Shown piece after piece: positions 1 through 8,153 of a stretch of 49,028 nt of DNA. The notes beneath the pieces are model-generated. The model was not told the origin of the DNA and searched no databases. It saw only the letters and a program-made list of their open reading frames with translations. Every line of letters starts with the position of its first letter. Positions within the stretch are counted from its first letter, which is position 1. The translations under genes and the position numbers were made by a program. The stretch comes from Lachnospiraceae bacterium UBA7202. Its GTDB lineage: Bacteria > Bacillota > Clostridia > Lachnospirales > Lachnospiraceae. The stretch is taken from NCBI GenBank assembly GCA_002490705.1, contig DKUO01000007.1, positions 1 to 49,028 on the forward strand, in the 5' to 3' direction.

Positions 1-5
1 TGGGG

Positions 6-1007
6 TCACTTCATATTATCTATCCCAAACTTGCCGCTTAAAACCGCCCCCATATAATCGGTTATCTTCACCGCTCCCCACAGATTGGGATGGCCGTCGT
101 CACAATTATCCTTATCCATCTGATAATCCATCTGCCGGTATACGCTCTGTTCATTAAAGCTGATAAAATCGCATCCGTTTTCCTCTGCATAGACTTGTAC
201 CGCCTTGCACATCTCAATATTGGCGGACACCGCCGGCGTAATTGTCAAAATAAGGGAGATACCCCTTTCCTTACACAATTCATTGATTTTATCCAAATAT
301 TCCCGCATCAGAGGCGCCATTTCTGCACAGTCGGCCTCCGATTCCATGTCATGCGGTTCAAAACCTTCGCCCTTCTCTCCGAGATAGAACCGCAGGGGCG
401 AATATCCTTTCAGTTCGGAACGGCCCGCCATCGTCCGATACGTATAATCGTTTCTGTCAAACCCCTCCAAAAGCCATCTTTCATGATACCGCAGGTGGGG
501 TAAGTAATAGTTCCACACATCCTGATTTTCGTCCAGTTCGCAGATAGTCCTGACCGCCTCCGCTTTGACGGGCGACCATTTCATAAAATCAAACGCCTTT
601 CTGGTGGCGGTTTCATCCGAATTTAAAGGTTCGTCAACATAGTAGGGAAAGCAAAAATAGCATTCCAGTACCACGGCTTTTGGCGACTGATAGCGAAGCG
701 CTTCTTTCAGCCAATAGTAGGACGTCACAACACCCTGTTCATCCGTGCTTAAATTGTAGGAGGTGATCCCGTACTGATTGTACAATTCCTGCGGTATAAA
801 CGATGTCACCCCATGACTGCTTCCCAGAAAAATCACATCCGCACTGTTTTTCTCCAGTCCGTAAAACCCGGCACAGGTGGTCGTCGTCGGCCAGTCCGTA
901 TCCGTAAAAAATTTCGGCGTAATCCATCTGCAATAGGCATGATAACATACCGTAAAAATCAGGAGAAATCCTATTACCCTTGCTGCAAATCCCATCTTTT
1001 TTTTCAT
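6..1007 (-). CDS. SGNH-hydrolase-like membrane-anchored protein, partner of MBOAT
   Basis: A 333-residue protein with one N-terminal membrane segment (about residues 9-25) and the rest probably outside the cell. A GSSHG block near residue 62 fits the nucleophile block of SGNH/GDSL-type esterases, and a C-terminal DDGHPN block near residue 308 fits the Asp-His pair of that fold. It starts 3 bases after the stop of the MBOAT gene, so the two are almost certainly co-transcribed. In AlgI/AlgJ- and DltB/DltD-like systems an MBOAT protein moves an acyl group across the membrane and an SGNH-type partner transfers it to a polysaccharide or teichoic acid. That role is inferred here and the polymer is unknown. 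The reading frame is complete and ends just inside the window. Confidence 0.72.
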   Translation of the reverse strand: MKKKMGFAARVIGFLLIFTVCYHAYCRWITPKFFTDTDWPTTTTCAGFYGLEKNSADVIFLGSSHGVTSFIPQELYNQYGITSYNLSTDEQGVVTSYYWLKEALRYQSPKAVVLECYFCFPYYVDEPLNSDETATRKAFDFMKWSPVKAEAVRTICELDENQDVWNYYLPHLRYHERWLLEGFDRNDYTYRTMAGRSELKGYSPLRFYLGEKGEGFEPHDMESEADCAEMAPLMREYLDKINELCKERGISLILTITPAVSANIEMCKAVQVYAEENGCDFISFNEQSVYRQMDYQMDKDNCDDGHPNLWGAVKITDYMGAVLSGKFGIDNMK

Positions 1008-1010
1008 TCG

Positions 1011-2447
1011 TTAAAATCCCCCGTAAATAAAGGCCTGCGCGTCATATCCCATCCCGTAGACGCCGTAAGTCATTACCCCGAATATGGCAATCAGGTATAT
1101 GACCCACCTTACATATACCGGCTGTCTGAACACCAACTCCGAAAAGGAAACTCCCTGCTCCTGCTTGAGGCTGACCACAAACAGAATCAGGACGGATACC
1201 GCCAAAACCACCCATTCCTTCCAATCCAGAACTCCTCCGAGCAGCGCATCGTTGGTAAAAATCCAAATATTCCGAACCCGGAACATGCTCCCAATCATGA
1301 GAAGCCCCTTCCGCAGACTCTCCGCACGGAAAATAATCCAAGCCAGCATGACACACAGAAACGTCCAGACTCTGCGAATCCACAAAGCAGTTCCCGGCGC
1401 CCTGTCAAGACCTGATAGCTTCGCCGCTTTCCGCTGCAAATTCTGTGTCAGCTGCCCCGCGATCTGATAGGCGGCATGCATCATCCCCCATACCACAAAC
1501 CGCAGGCCCGCGCCATGCCATATGCCGCTGACCAAAAAAGTCAATATCAAATTAATATAAGTCCTGATTTTTCCCTTCCGGCTGCCGCCCAAGGGAATGT
1601 AAATATAGTCTTTCAACCATTCACTGAGAGAAATATGCCATCTATGCCAAAAATCCTGAACGGAAACCGCCAGATAGGGATGGCGGAAATTGTCCGCCAG
1701 TTCAATCCCAAACAGATTTGCCACGCCCTTGGAAATGGAAATACATGCCGAAAAATCCGCATACAGTTCAATACTGTATAAAATGCCTGCCATCAGCACA
1801 TAGCAGCCCACATATTCATAATCCAGGTCATAAACCCAGTCGACATACAAAGCCGCCCTGTCGGCAATCATCAATTTCAGAAAAAAGCCCCACAAAATCC
1901 GGTAGAAACCGCCCACCACCATCCTCTCGTCAAAGGAGTGCCCAGCGTAAAGCTGACCGGCCAGTTTTTCATAGCGCGGAATCGGTCCCTGCACAATCTG
2001 AGGAAAAAACATCACAAACAGCACAAATTTTGCCGGATTTTTCTGCGCCTCGATTCTGCCCCGATACACGTCCGCCAAATAAGATATCACCTGTAATGTA
2101 TAAAAAGAAATGCCCAGCGGAACAATCCATTCCACGGGATTTCGGTGCAGCAGCACTTCCAACATATAATTCCCGTTCTTCCCGCACAGCCACGGAAGAA
2201 TCAACAGCAAAACAGCCGCCGCCAGTATGCCCTTGTTTTTCGTCCGCTCAAGAAGCAGTCCCGCACCGTAAGCGGCCAGAATAGAAATCAAAATGACCGC
2301 CACTGCGCCCCGGCTTCCCGTAGCCTGCCAATAAAAAAGAATACTCCCGAAAAGCAATACAAGCCATCGGTATTTAAGGGGCAGAATATAGTATAACAGC
2401 AACGCCGCCAGCACAAACAGGTAAAAGGTTATCGAAAGGTATGTCAT
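1011..2447 (-). CDS. MBOAT family O-acyltransferase (AlgI/DltB-like)
   Basis: A polytopic membrane protein of 478 residues with the MBOAT signatures: an RHPYLAVSVQDFWHRWH block near residues 255-275, a YIPLGGS block just after it, and SGIWHGA near residue 312 with the invariant histidine. These match AlgI-type O-acyltransferases, which pass acetyl groups from the cytoplasm to extracellular polysaccharide. The length is normal for the family. A GGAG ribosome site sits 7 bases before the ATG. The SGNH-like gene follows after 3 bases. No teichoic-acid dlt genes are adjacent, so polysaccharide O-acetylation is more likely than D-alanylation, but the substrate cannot be read from the sequence. Confidence 0.88.
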   Translation of the reverse strand: MTYLSITFYLFVLAALLLYYILPLKYRWLVLLFGSILFYWQATGSRGAVAVILISILAAYGAGLLLERTKNKGILAAAVLLLILPWLCGKNGNYMLEVLLHRNPVEWIVPLGISFYTLQVISYLADVYRGRIEAQKNPAKFVLFVMFFPQIVQGPIPRYEKLAGQLYAGHSFDERMVVGGFYRILWGFFLKLMIADRAALYVDWVYDLDYEYVGCYVLMAGILYSIELYADFSACISISKGVANLFGIELADNFRHPYLAVSVQDFWHRWHISLSEWLKDYIYIPLGGSRKGKIRTYINLILTFLVSGIWHGAGLRFVVWGMMHAAYQIAGQLTQNLQRKAAKLSGLDRAPGTALWIRRVWTFLCVMLAWIIFRAESLRKGLLMIGSMFRVRNIWIFTNDALLGGVLDWKEWVVLAVSVLILFVVSLKQEQGVSFSELVFRQPVYVRWVIYLIAIFGVMTYGVYGMGYDAQAFIYGGF

Positions 2448-2484
2448 ATCTTTTCTCCAAAGTAAGTTAACAGGTAAAAGCCCT

Positions 2485-3717
2485 TTATTCCTTCTCCACC
2501 CGCAGGATATCCCCCGCTTCCGGCGTTTCCGAAAGCCTTACATCAACCGTCTGCTTCGGGTGGGGACAGGATTCCATGGAATTCCCCTCCTCGTCATACA
2601 TAGCTAATACCTGAACGGGAATGTTTTCCCCGTTCGGTTTCATAATCTCTATTTCGTCCCCGACGCTGAACTTGTTGCGCTGCTCGATTCGGGCGCATCC
2701 CTCTTCCGTCACCTCCCCCACAATTCCGAGATAGGTATACTCACTCACATAGGTGCTCTCATCATAGATCTGGGTCGTCTCATCGGCCTTTCCGAAATAA
2801 AATCCCGTGGTAAATTTGCGGTAGGTACATTTGGCAATCTCTGCCCGATACCAATCCATGTTGGCGCGGTACTGCTCTTCGGAGACAAAGTAGTCGTCGA
2901 TGGCCCGCCTGTAGGTACGCGCCACCGTCGCTGCATAAAGCGCCGTCTTCATTCTTCCCTCTATCTTAAAGCTGTCGATTCCTGCCTCCACCAGCTCCGG
3001 GATATATTCAATCATATTCAGATCCTTGGAATTAAAGATATACGTGCCGCGGTCATTCTCAAAGACAGGCATATATTCTCCGGGTCTTGTCTCCTCCATC
3101 AGCGCATACTTCCAGCGGCAGGGATGGGTACAGGCGCCCCGGTTTGCACTTCGTCCGGTCAGGAAACTACTGAGAAGGCAGCGCCCGGAATAGGAGATGC
3201 ACATTGCCCCGTGCACAAAGCTCTCTATCTCCATCTCCTCAGGAATATTGTCCCTGATCTCCTTAATCTCCTTTAAAGAAAGCTCTCTGGCGGACACAAC
3301 CCGCTTCGCCCCCTGCTCGTGCCAGAAACGGTAAGTCATATAGTTGGTATTGTTCGCCTGTGTAGAAATATGTATGTCAATCTCAGGACATATCTCCCGC
3401 GCCAGCGTGAACATACCCGGATCTGAGATAATCAGCGCGTCCGGCTTCAGACGCTTCAGCTCGCCAAAATAGGTCTTTGCCCCTTCCAGATCGCCATTGT
3501 GCGCCAAAATATTAGCCGTAACATAAACGCGGACCTTTTTCTCATGGGCATAGGCAATCCCTTCCGCCATTTCCTCCATGGAAAAGTTCTTCGCTTTGGC
3601 CCGCAGGCCATAGGCTTCCCCGCCGATATAGACGGCGTCTGCCCCAAAAATAACAGCGGTTTTTAATACTTCCAAACTGGAAGCGGGCACCAGAAGTTCC
3701 GGTTTCTTTTTATCCAT
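2485..3717 (-). CDS. U32 family protein, probable tRNA uridine 5-hydroxylase (TrhP-like)
   Basis: Peptidase-U32-family protein of 410 residues. Visible family features are the N-terminal ELLVPAS start, the GADAVYIGG block near residues 25-33, the central FVHGAMCISYSGRC block near residues 165-178, and a cysteine-rich NRGACTHPCRW block near 193-203. U32 proteins of this type (B. subtilis YrrN/YrrO, E. coli TrhP) make 5-hydroxyuridine at tRNA position 34 using prephenate. The call is strengthened by the upstream TrmR-like methyltransferase, which acts on that product. The start overlaps the end of that gene by 8 bases. Bacillus has two adjacent U32 paralogues, but only one is present here. Older annotations call such proteins collagenase-like proteases, which the context does not support. 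Confidence 0.82.
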   Translation of the reverse strand: MDKKKPELLVPASSLEVLKTAVIFGADAVYIGGEAYGLRAKAKNFSMEEMAEGIAYAHEKKVRVYVTANILAHNGDLEGAKTYFGELKRLKPDALIISDPGMFTLAREICPEIDIHISTQANNTNYMTYRFWHEQGAKRVVSARELSLKEIKEIRDNIPEEMEIESFVHGAMCISYSGRCLLSSFLTGRSANRGACTHPCRWKYALMEETRPGEYMPVFENDRGTYIFNSKDLNMIEYIPELVEAGIDSFKIEGRMKTALYAATVARTYRRAIDDYFVSEEQYRANMDWYRAEIAKCTYRKFTTGFYFGKADETTQIYDESTYVSEYTYLGIVGEVTEEGCARIEQRNKFSVGDEIEIMKPNGENIPVQVLAMYDEEGNSMESCPHPKQTVDVRLSETPEAGDILRVEKE

Positions 3718-4369
3718 TTCTCTCCCCTCTTGTCACATAGCTCACCGTCACACCGTCGCCAATAGGCAGGACTACGGTCTCCAACCATTCATGATGAGTC
3801 AGCTCATAAAGATACTCCCTCATCCTGCTGTGAATCGTGCGGTTTCTTCTGGTCACCGCAAAACGGGATTCCAAAATATCGCCGTCCTGTAGCACATTAT
3901 CGGAAACCAGAAGGCCGCCCGGCGAAAGAAGCCGCAGGACGTCCGGCAGGAAATGAGGGTACTGCCCTTTCGCCGCATCCATAAAAATAAAATCATAGGG
4001 TTCCGTAAGCTCTTTTAATATATCCGCCGCGTCGCCCGCAAGCAGCGTGATGCTCTCCTCCCTGCCCGCCCGCGCGAAATTACTTCTCGCAATGGGAATT
4101 CTCTTTTCATACTTTTCAATCGTAGTGATATGGCATCCCTCAGGCGCATATTCGCTCATCAAGAGCGCAGAAAAACCAATGGCACACCCCACCTCTAAAA
4201 TAGACATGGGCTTTCGCAGCGCGAGCAGAAATTTGATCAATCCCTGCGTCTGCGTGCGTATAATCGGCACATTGGTTTCCAAAGCTTCCCTTTCTATCTG
4301 ATCTAACAGCGGCGTATTTCCTCTATCCAGAGACGCCAGATACGCGTCCATGCGTTCCCCTGAAATCAC
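3710..4369 (-). CDS. trmR: O-methyltransferase, TrmR-like (tRNA 5-hydroxyuridine methyltransferase)
   Basis: Class I SAM-dependent methyltransferase of 219 residues. The SAM-binding motif ILEVGCAIGFSA lies near residues 57-68 and the metal-binding FIFMDAAKGQYP block near 128-139, as in the COMT-like O-methyltransferase family. In B. subtilis the homologue YrrM/TrmR methylates 5-hydroxyuridine to 5-methoxyuridine at tRNA position 34, and there it also lies next to U32 genes. The chosen start is a GTG that overlaps the TGA stop of the preceding MltG-like gene, with GGAGG 7 bases upstream. An ATG six codons later also has an AGGGG site, so the start is slightly uncertain. Specific tRNA function is inferred from context. 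Confidence 0.8.
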   Translation of the reverse strand: MISGERMDAYLASLDRGNTPLLDQIEREALETNVPIIRTQTQGLIKFLLALRKPMSILEVGCAIGFSALLMSEYAPEGCHITTIEKYEKRIPIARSNFARAGREESITLLAGDAADILKELTEPYDFIFMDAAKGQYPHFLPDVLRLLSPGGLLVSDNVLQDGDILESRFAVTRRNRTIHSRMREYLYELTHHEWLETVVLPIGDGVTVSYVTRGERNG

Positions 4370-4791
4370 TGCGTCGCCTCCTCTGCCTCCGGTGTTTGTC
4401 CTGCATCGGCATCTTCGCCTTCCTCCGGCGCATCCGCCGACATCACACTCAGCATTTCCTCCGTCGTCATGGCAGTGCTCAGATCATAAATGCCGGGCTG
4501 TATTTTGTTATGATTCTCCGACAGAAGTTCCTGAATCACAAAAAGATTGGCGTCCCGGATCAGGCCGCGTTCCTCCAACATTTTCCCCACATCTTTTGCA
4601 GAGACCGGCTCCTCCACGCTGACGCTGATCGTCCTCCCTTCCCCCTGGGAAATCGGCTCTTCCGTGAATACGCGGTAGCCGTATTCGTAAGCCGACGTGG
4701 CTGCTTTTATAATATACGTTATGGCAAAAATCAAAAATGCCGCCTTGACAATCAGCTCAAAAGTAGAGCCGATTACTTCCTTAATGCTCAT
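4366..4791 (-). CDS. MltG/YceG-like membrane protein lacking the catalytic domain
   Basis: Short protein of 141 residues: a membrane segment at about 13-30, a small alpha/beta domain (about 50-115, containing EPVSAKDVGKMLEERGLI and a PGIYDLS block) and an acidic Ala/Glu/Pro tail. The middle part resembles the N-terminal LysM-like module of MltG/YceG endolytic transglycosylases. The roughly 200-residue lytic domain with its catalytic Glu is absent. B. subtilis has full-length yrrL (mltG) in the same place before trmR, so position supports homology. The next gene begins inside its stop codon, so no missing part lies downstream. Function is unknown: it could be a regulator or scaffold of wall synthesis, or a degenerate enzyme. 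Confidence 0.65.
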   Translation of the reverse strand: MSIKEVIGSTFELIVKAAFLIFAITYIIKAATSAYEYGYRVFTEEPISQGEGRTISVSVEEPVSAKDVGKMLEERGLIRDANLFVIQELLSENHNKIQPGIYDLSTAMTTEEMLSVMSADAPEEGEDADAGQTPEAEEATQ

Positions 4792-4829
4792 AATTTCTCC
4801 TCATTCTATATCAGGCTTTGCTCAATCGG

Positions 4830-5162
4830 CTATTCGAAATCTATCTCCTCCGCTAACAGCATATAAACCTCCTGCATCATACGGCAAAAAGCCAGCTCCG
4901 CCCGCAAAAAGCTATCCACAAAAGGATTTTCCCGAAATTTCTCATACTCCTTTTCAAATGCCTCCATGCGCTCAAAAATATCGTCGCTGTCCGCCTCGTT
5001 CTGTAAATCAAAATTACGCTGCCTGAACTCGTTTACCTTCTCGTAGAGTTCCGGCTGTTTTTTTATTGTTTCCCGCTGGTATAGATACTCTTTGTATGAG
5101 TCTGAGGTCATAATTGTATCTGCAAACTGCTTCGTTGCCTCTATGATCTCCTTGTCTGACAT
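4830..5162 (-). CDS. YlbF/YmcA family protein
   Basis: A 110-residue, mostly helical acidic protein with the arrangement of the YlbF/YmcA family (com_ylbF): an N-terminal helix with FADTIMTSDSYKEYL, a central charged helix and a C-terminal helix with ELAFCRMMQEVYMLL. In B. subtilis, YlbF, YmcA and YaaT form the Y-complex that modulates RNase Y-dependent mRNA processing and development. Here the gene lies immediately downstream of RNase J, which fits an RNA-decay connection, though that is inference. The gene has a GGAG ribosome site and is separated from the RNase J stop by about 96 bases holding two small hairpins. Confidence 0.8.
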   Translation of the reverse strand: MSDKEIIEATKQFADTIMTSDSYKEYLYQRETIKKQPELYEKVNEFRQRNFDLQNEADSDDIFERMEAFEKEYEKFRENPFVDSFLRAELAFCRMMQEVYMLLAEEIDFE

Positions 5163-5228
5163 GGTGTATTCTCTCCTTTAGTGAAATATAACTGATTCGC
5201 AACCTGACACGCGTCCACTCTCGAAATC

Positions 5229-5259
5229 GCATCTTCGATGCTTCCCGCCGCGCTGCGGC
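5229..5259 (-). other. Two small GC-rich hairpins between RNase J and YlbF genes
   Basis: Two adjacent perfect short inverted repeats: 5229-5241 (5-bp arms GCATC/GATGC, 3-base loop) and 5247-5259 (5-bp arms GCCGC/GCGGC, 3-base loop). The second begins at the RNase J stop codon. No T-run follows on the minus strand, so this does not look like a simple intrinsic terminator. It may be a processing or stability structure. Confidence 0.4.
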
Positions 5260-6950
5260 TAGACTTCCATAATAATAGGCAGTATCATGGGTCGTCTCTT
5301 CGTCTTCTTCCAGACAAAATCGCTCAGCACATCCTTGACGGTACTCTTTAATTTTCCCCAATCGGTCTTTCCCCTGTCAAGGCAGTCCTGCACGGCCCCA
5401 TCTACCAGAAGTCTCGCCTCATCCAAAAGCTCGTCGGATTCTCTCACATATACAAACCCTCTCGACACAATATCGGGGCCGGACACAAGCTGATCGCTGT
5501 GTGACTCTAACGCCATTACTACGATCATAATACCATCTTCCGCCAGATGCTGTCTGTCACGCAGCACCACATTGCCCACATCGCCCACGCCAAGTCCATC
5601 CACCAGAATCGCTCCCACAGGCACCTTGCCGTTCACGACAGCTTTGTGATGATCCATTTCCAACACGTCGCCGGACTGTAGCATAAAGATATTTTCCTTG
5701 GGAATTCCAAGCTGCGCCGCAATCTTTGCCTGCGCCTTTCTGTGTTTATATTCCCCATGGACAGGAATTGCATACTTGGGCTTTACAAGCGAATAAATCA
5801 GCTTGATCTCCTCTTGGCAGGCGTGTCCCGACACATGTACATCCTGAAAGATAACATCCGCGCCCTTCATCTGTAGCTCGTTGATCACGTTGGTAACCGC
5901 CTTCTCATTGCCCGGTATCGGATGGGAGGAAAAGATCACCGTATCCCCCGGCATAATAGAGATTTTTTTATGATTGTTGCTTGCCATACGGCTTAAGGCG
6001 GCCATACTCTCACCCTGACTCCCCGTGGTGATAATAACGGTCTTCTCAGGCGGATAATTCTTAAGCTCTTCCACGTCAATCAAGGTCTTGTCGGCAATCT
6101 GCAAATAGCCTAAATTGGAGGCCGTTTCAATAATATTGATCATACTGCGGCCTTCCACCACAACCTTTCTGCCGAACCGTTCCGCCGTGTTGATAATCTG
6201 GCGCACCCTGTCCACATTGGAGGCAAAAGTCGCAATCAAAATACGGGTATCCTTGTGTTCCAGAAAGAGAGAGTCAAAGGTTTTTCCAACCGTCTTCTCA
6301 GAGGGGGTAAACCCAAGTCTCTCCGCATTCGTAGAATCGCACATAAGCGCCAATACACCCTTTTTCCCGATCTCTGCGAATCTTTGCAGGTCGATCACAT
6401 CCCCAAATACCGGCGTATAGTCCACCTTAAAATCTCCCGTATGCACCACCACGCCGGCAGGAGAATAAATCGCTAACGCCGCCGCATCCACAATACTGTG
6501 GTTGGTCTTGATAAACTCGATCCGAAACTGTCCCAGATTAATTGACTGCCCAAACTTGACGACCTTTCTCTTGGTCGTCTTCATCAGCCCATGCTCTTCC
6601 AACTTGTTCTCAATGATACCCATAGTCAGCTTTGTCGCATAGATAGGTACATTCAGTTCTTTAAGTACATAGGGCAGCGCCCCGATGTGATCCTCATGTC
6701 CGTGGGTGATCACAAACCCCTTCACTTTGTTTGCGTTGTCTTTCAGATAGGTGATATCCGGTATCACCAAGTCGATTCCCAGCATCTCGTCTTCCGGGAA
6801 TGAAAGCCCGCAATCCACCACAACTATGCTATCCTCATATTCAAAGGCAGTAATATTAAGCCCAATCTGCTCAAGTCCGCCTAATGGGATAACCTTCAGC
6901 TTATCCGCTGAATTTCCTTGTTCATTTTTTTTCAAAAAACTTCCCTCCAT
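5259..6950 (-). CDS. rnj: Ribonuclease J
   Basis: Metallo-beta-lactamase/beta-CASP ribonuclease of 563 residues, the usual length for RNase J. The zinc-binding HGHEDHIG motif lies near residues 80-87, and later family motifs include VVHTGDFKVD, MCDSTNAE, TGSQGE and HVSGHA. RNase J is a 5'-to-3' exoribonuclease with endonuclease activity and is central to mRNA turnover and rRNA maturation in Firmicutes. The C-terminal portion (about 450-555) is the family's dimer-forming domain. Its position between the DUF1292 gene and the ylbF-like gene puts two RNA-decay factors side by side. It starts close behind the DUF1292 stop and probably belongs to the same transcript. Confidence 0.95.
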   Translation of the reverse strand: MEGSFLKKNEQGNSADKLKVIPLGGLEQIGLNITAFEYEDSIVVVDCGLSFPEDEMLGIDLVIPDITYLKDNANKVKGFVITHGHEDHIGALPYVLKELNVPIYATKLTMGIIENKLEEHGLMKTTKRKVVKFGQSINLGQFRIEFIKTNHSIVDAAALAIYSPAGVVVHTGDFKVDYTPVFGDVIDLQRFAEIGKKGVLALMCDSTNAERLGFTPSEKTVGKTFDSLFLEHKDTRILIATFASNVDRVRQIINTAERFGRKVVVEGRSMINIIETASNLGYLQIADKTLIDVEELKNYPPEKTVIITTGSQGESMAALSRMASNNHKKISIMPGDTVIFSSHPIPGNEKAVTNVINELQMKGADVIFQDVHVSGHACQEEIKLIYSLVKPKYAIPVHGEYKHRKAQAKIAAQLGIPKENIFMLQSGDVLEMDHHKAVVNGKVPVGAILVDGLGVGDVGNVVLRDRQHLAEDGIMIVVMALESHSDQLVSGPDIVSRGFVYVRESDELLDEARLLVDGAVQDCLDRGKTDWGKLKSTVKDVLSDFVWKKTKRRPMILPIIMEV

Positions 6951-6952
6951 TT

Positions 6953-7210
6953 TTACTGAATAATATCTACGTCGTCCATCATGCTTTCAAACACAGCTGC
7001 CACTGCGTTTAATTTCTCATCGTCCTCAACGATCTCGTACACTGCCTCCGAATCCTCAGGCGCGGAAACATCGCACAAAATAAGCGCTTCTCCGTCTTCG
7101 TCTTCTGAATCTGTCACAAGAAGATAACTCACGCCGCCGATCATCGTCTGCTCCAAAATGTAAAAATCGACAGCTTCGCCTTCCTGCGGCGTAAACGTAA
7201 CCTTTTCCAT
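6953..7210 (-). CDS. DUF1292 family protein (YrzB-like)
   Basis: Small acidic protein of 85 residues with the DUF1292 pattern: MEKVTFTP start, EAVDFYILEQTMIGGVSYLLV strand region and a Glu/Asp-rich tail. The reading frame stays open further upstream, but I place the start at the ATG overlapping the ruvX stop (TGATG), because the family begins there and GGAGG lies 10 bases upstream. In many Firmicutes ireB, ruvX and a DUF1292 gene are consecutive, as here. The molecular function of DUF1292 proteins is not established. Confidence 0.85.
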   Translation of the reverse strand: MEKVTFTPQEGEAVDFYILEQTMIGGVSYLLVTDSEDEDGEALILCDVSAPEDSEAVYEIVEDDEKLNAVAAVFESMMDDVDIIQ

Positions 7211-7644
7211 CAACCAATATCCTCCGTGTGACGCGAGTCGAGATATCCCTGTAAAATAAAGCACGCCGCAATCTTGTCCACATATTCCTTACGGTCTTCC
7301 CTGCGGATCCCGGCCTCCATCATAGCCCGGTCAGCCGCAACGGTTGTCAGCCGTTCATCCCACATCACAACGGGAAGCCCGGTCCTGCGCTCCAGTTTCT
7401 CCTTAAACTCCAGCGTAAGTTCGGCCCGCTCCCCCATCGTATCATTCATATTCTTCGGTAAGCCCAGAACAATCTTTTCCACTTCATACTCCGCCGCCAG
7501 CGCCTCAATCCGTGCAAGCGTCTGCCTGAGCTTATTTTCATCCTTGCGTCTGATGATTTCAATTCCCTGCGCTGTAATCAGTAACGGATCACTGATGGCT
7601 ACGCCCACCGTTTTGGAACCGAAATCCAATCCCATAATCCTCAT
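7210..7644 (-). CDS. ruvX: YqgF/RuvX family Holliday-junction-resolvase-like nuclease
   Basis: Protein of 144 residues with RNase-H-like fold signatures: MRIMGLDFGSKTVGVAISD at the N-terminus (first acidic residue near 7), KIVLGLPKNMN near 58-68, and WDERLTT near 97-103 followed by a final EYVDKIAACFILQGYLD helix with the last acidic residue. Members are implicated in 16S rRNA 5'-end maturation (YqgF) or in Holliday junction resolution. Sequence alone does not separate the two. It sits between ireB and the DUF1292 gene with an 18-base gap upstream and a 1-base overlap downstream. Confidence 0.92.
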   Translation of the reverse strand: MRIMGLDFGSKTVGVAISDPLLITAQGIEIIRRKDENKLRQTLARIEALAAEYEVEKIVLGLPKNMNDTMGERAELTLEFKEKLERRTGLPVVMWDERLTTVAADRAMMEAGIRREDRKEYVDKIAACFILQGYLDSRHTEDIG

Positions 7645-7662
7645 ATGTTTTCCCGCGAACTT

Positions 7663-7938
7663 TTACACAGTCTTCTTAATAGAGTTCTTGATATATTCCA
7701 CGAGCATTTCCTCCACAAGCTCATCCCTTTCCACCTTCATAATAAGGCTTCTCGCGTTCTTGTGGCTGGTAATGTAAGTGGGATCGCCGGACATGATATA
7801 GCCAACGATCTGGTTGACCGGATTATACCCTTTCTCCGTCAACGCCTCATACACCGTAGAAAGCACCAATTTAACGCCTGTCTCCGGCTCTGTCTCCACA
7901 GTAAAAAACTGTGTATTTTCTAAATCCCGATCCTGCAT
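7663..7938 (-). CDS. ireB: IreB family regulatory phosphoprotein (DUF965)
   Basis: A 91-residue protein closely matching the IreB/YrzL family: N-terminal disordered part with Thr/Ser residues followed by VYEALTEKGYNPVNQIVGYIMSGDPTYI and a C-terminal helix. In Enterococcus faecalis IreB is phosphorylated on N-terminal threonines by the PASTA kinase IreK and modulates cephalosporin tolerance. No kinase gene is in the window. It is the first gene of the ireB-ruvX-DUF1292-rnj run, and a promoter lies about 110 bases upstream. Confidence 0.93.
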   Translation of the reverse strand: MQDRDLENTQFFTVETEPETGVKLVLSTVYEALTEKGYNPVNQIVGYIMSGDPTYITSHKNARSLIMKVERDELVEEMLVEYIKNSIKKTV

Positions 7939-8046
7939 ATTCTCACGCCCTTATCTACCGTTTATTATTGCCTTCCTTATCTGCGCCCATTCGCAAAATA
8001 ATTTCTTTTCTCGCGCAGGATATCTCATTCCGCAAAGCATACTCTC

Positions 8047-8075
8047 ATAATACCCTATCAATTCCTAAAATTCAA
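8047..8075 (-). promoter_or_regulatory. Probable sigma-A promoter of the ireB-ruvX-DUF1292-rnj run
   Basis: Reading the minus strand, TTGAAT (8070-8075) and TATTAT (8047-8052) are separated by 17 bases, close to the vegetative consensus. It lies about 110 bases before the ireB start and just after the terminator-like hairpin of the GGDEF-EAL gene. Confidence 0.6.
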
Positions 8076-8078
8076 TGC

Positions 8079-8123
8079 ATAAAATCGAGCAAGCTCGATT
8101 GCGAGATCCGCTTCGCGGCCTCG
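8079..8123 (-). terminator. Probable terminator of the GGDEF-EAL gene, with a second hairpin
   Basis: Two hairpins follow the stop codon. The first (8102-8123) has CGAG/CTCG and CCGC/GCGG arms. The second (8083-8100) is a perfect 8-bp stem AATCGAGC/GCTCGATT followed on the minus strand by a short T stretch. The second is the likely intrinsic terminator, although its T-run is short. Confidence 0.55.
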
Positions 8124-8153
8124 AATAAACTGCGCTGCTCCAACCCCTCTGTT

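Noticed and set aside
4366..4791. Reading the short MltG-like gene as a frameshifted full-length gene
   Set aside because: The following gene starts within its stop codon and no catalytic-domain coding sequence appears in any frame nearby.
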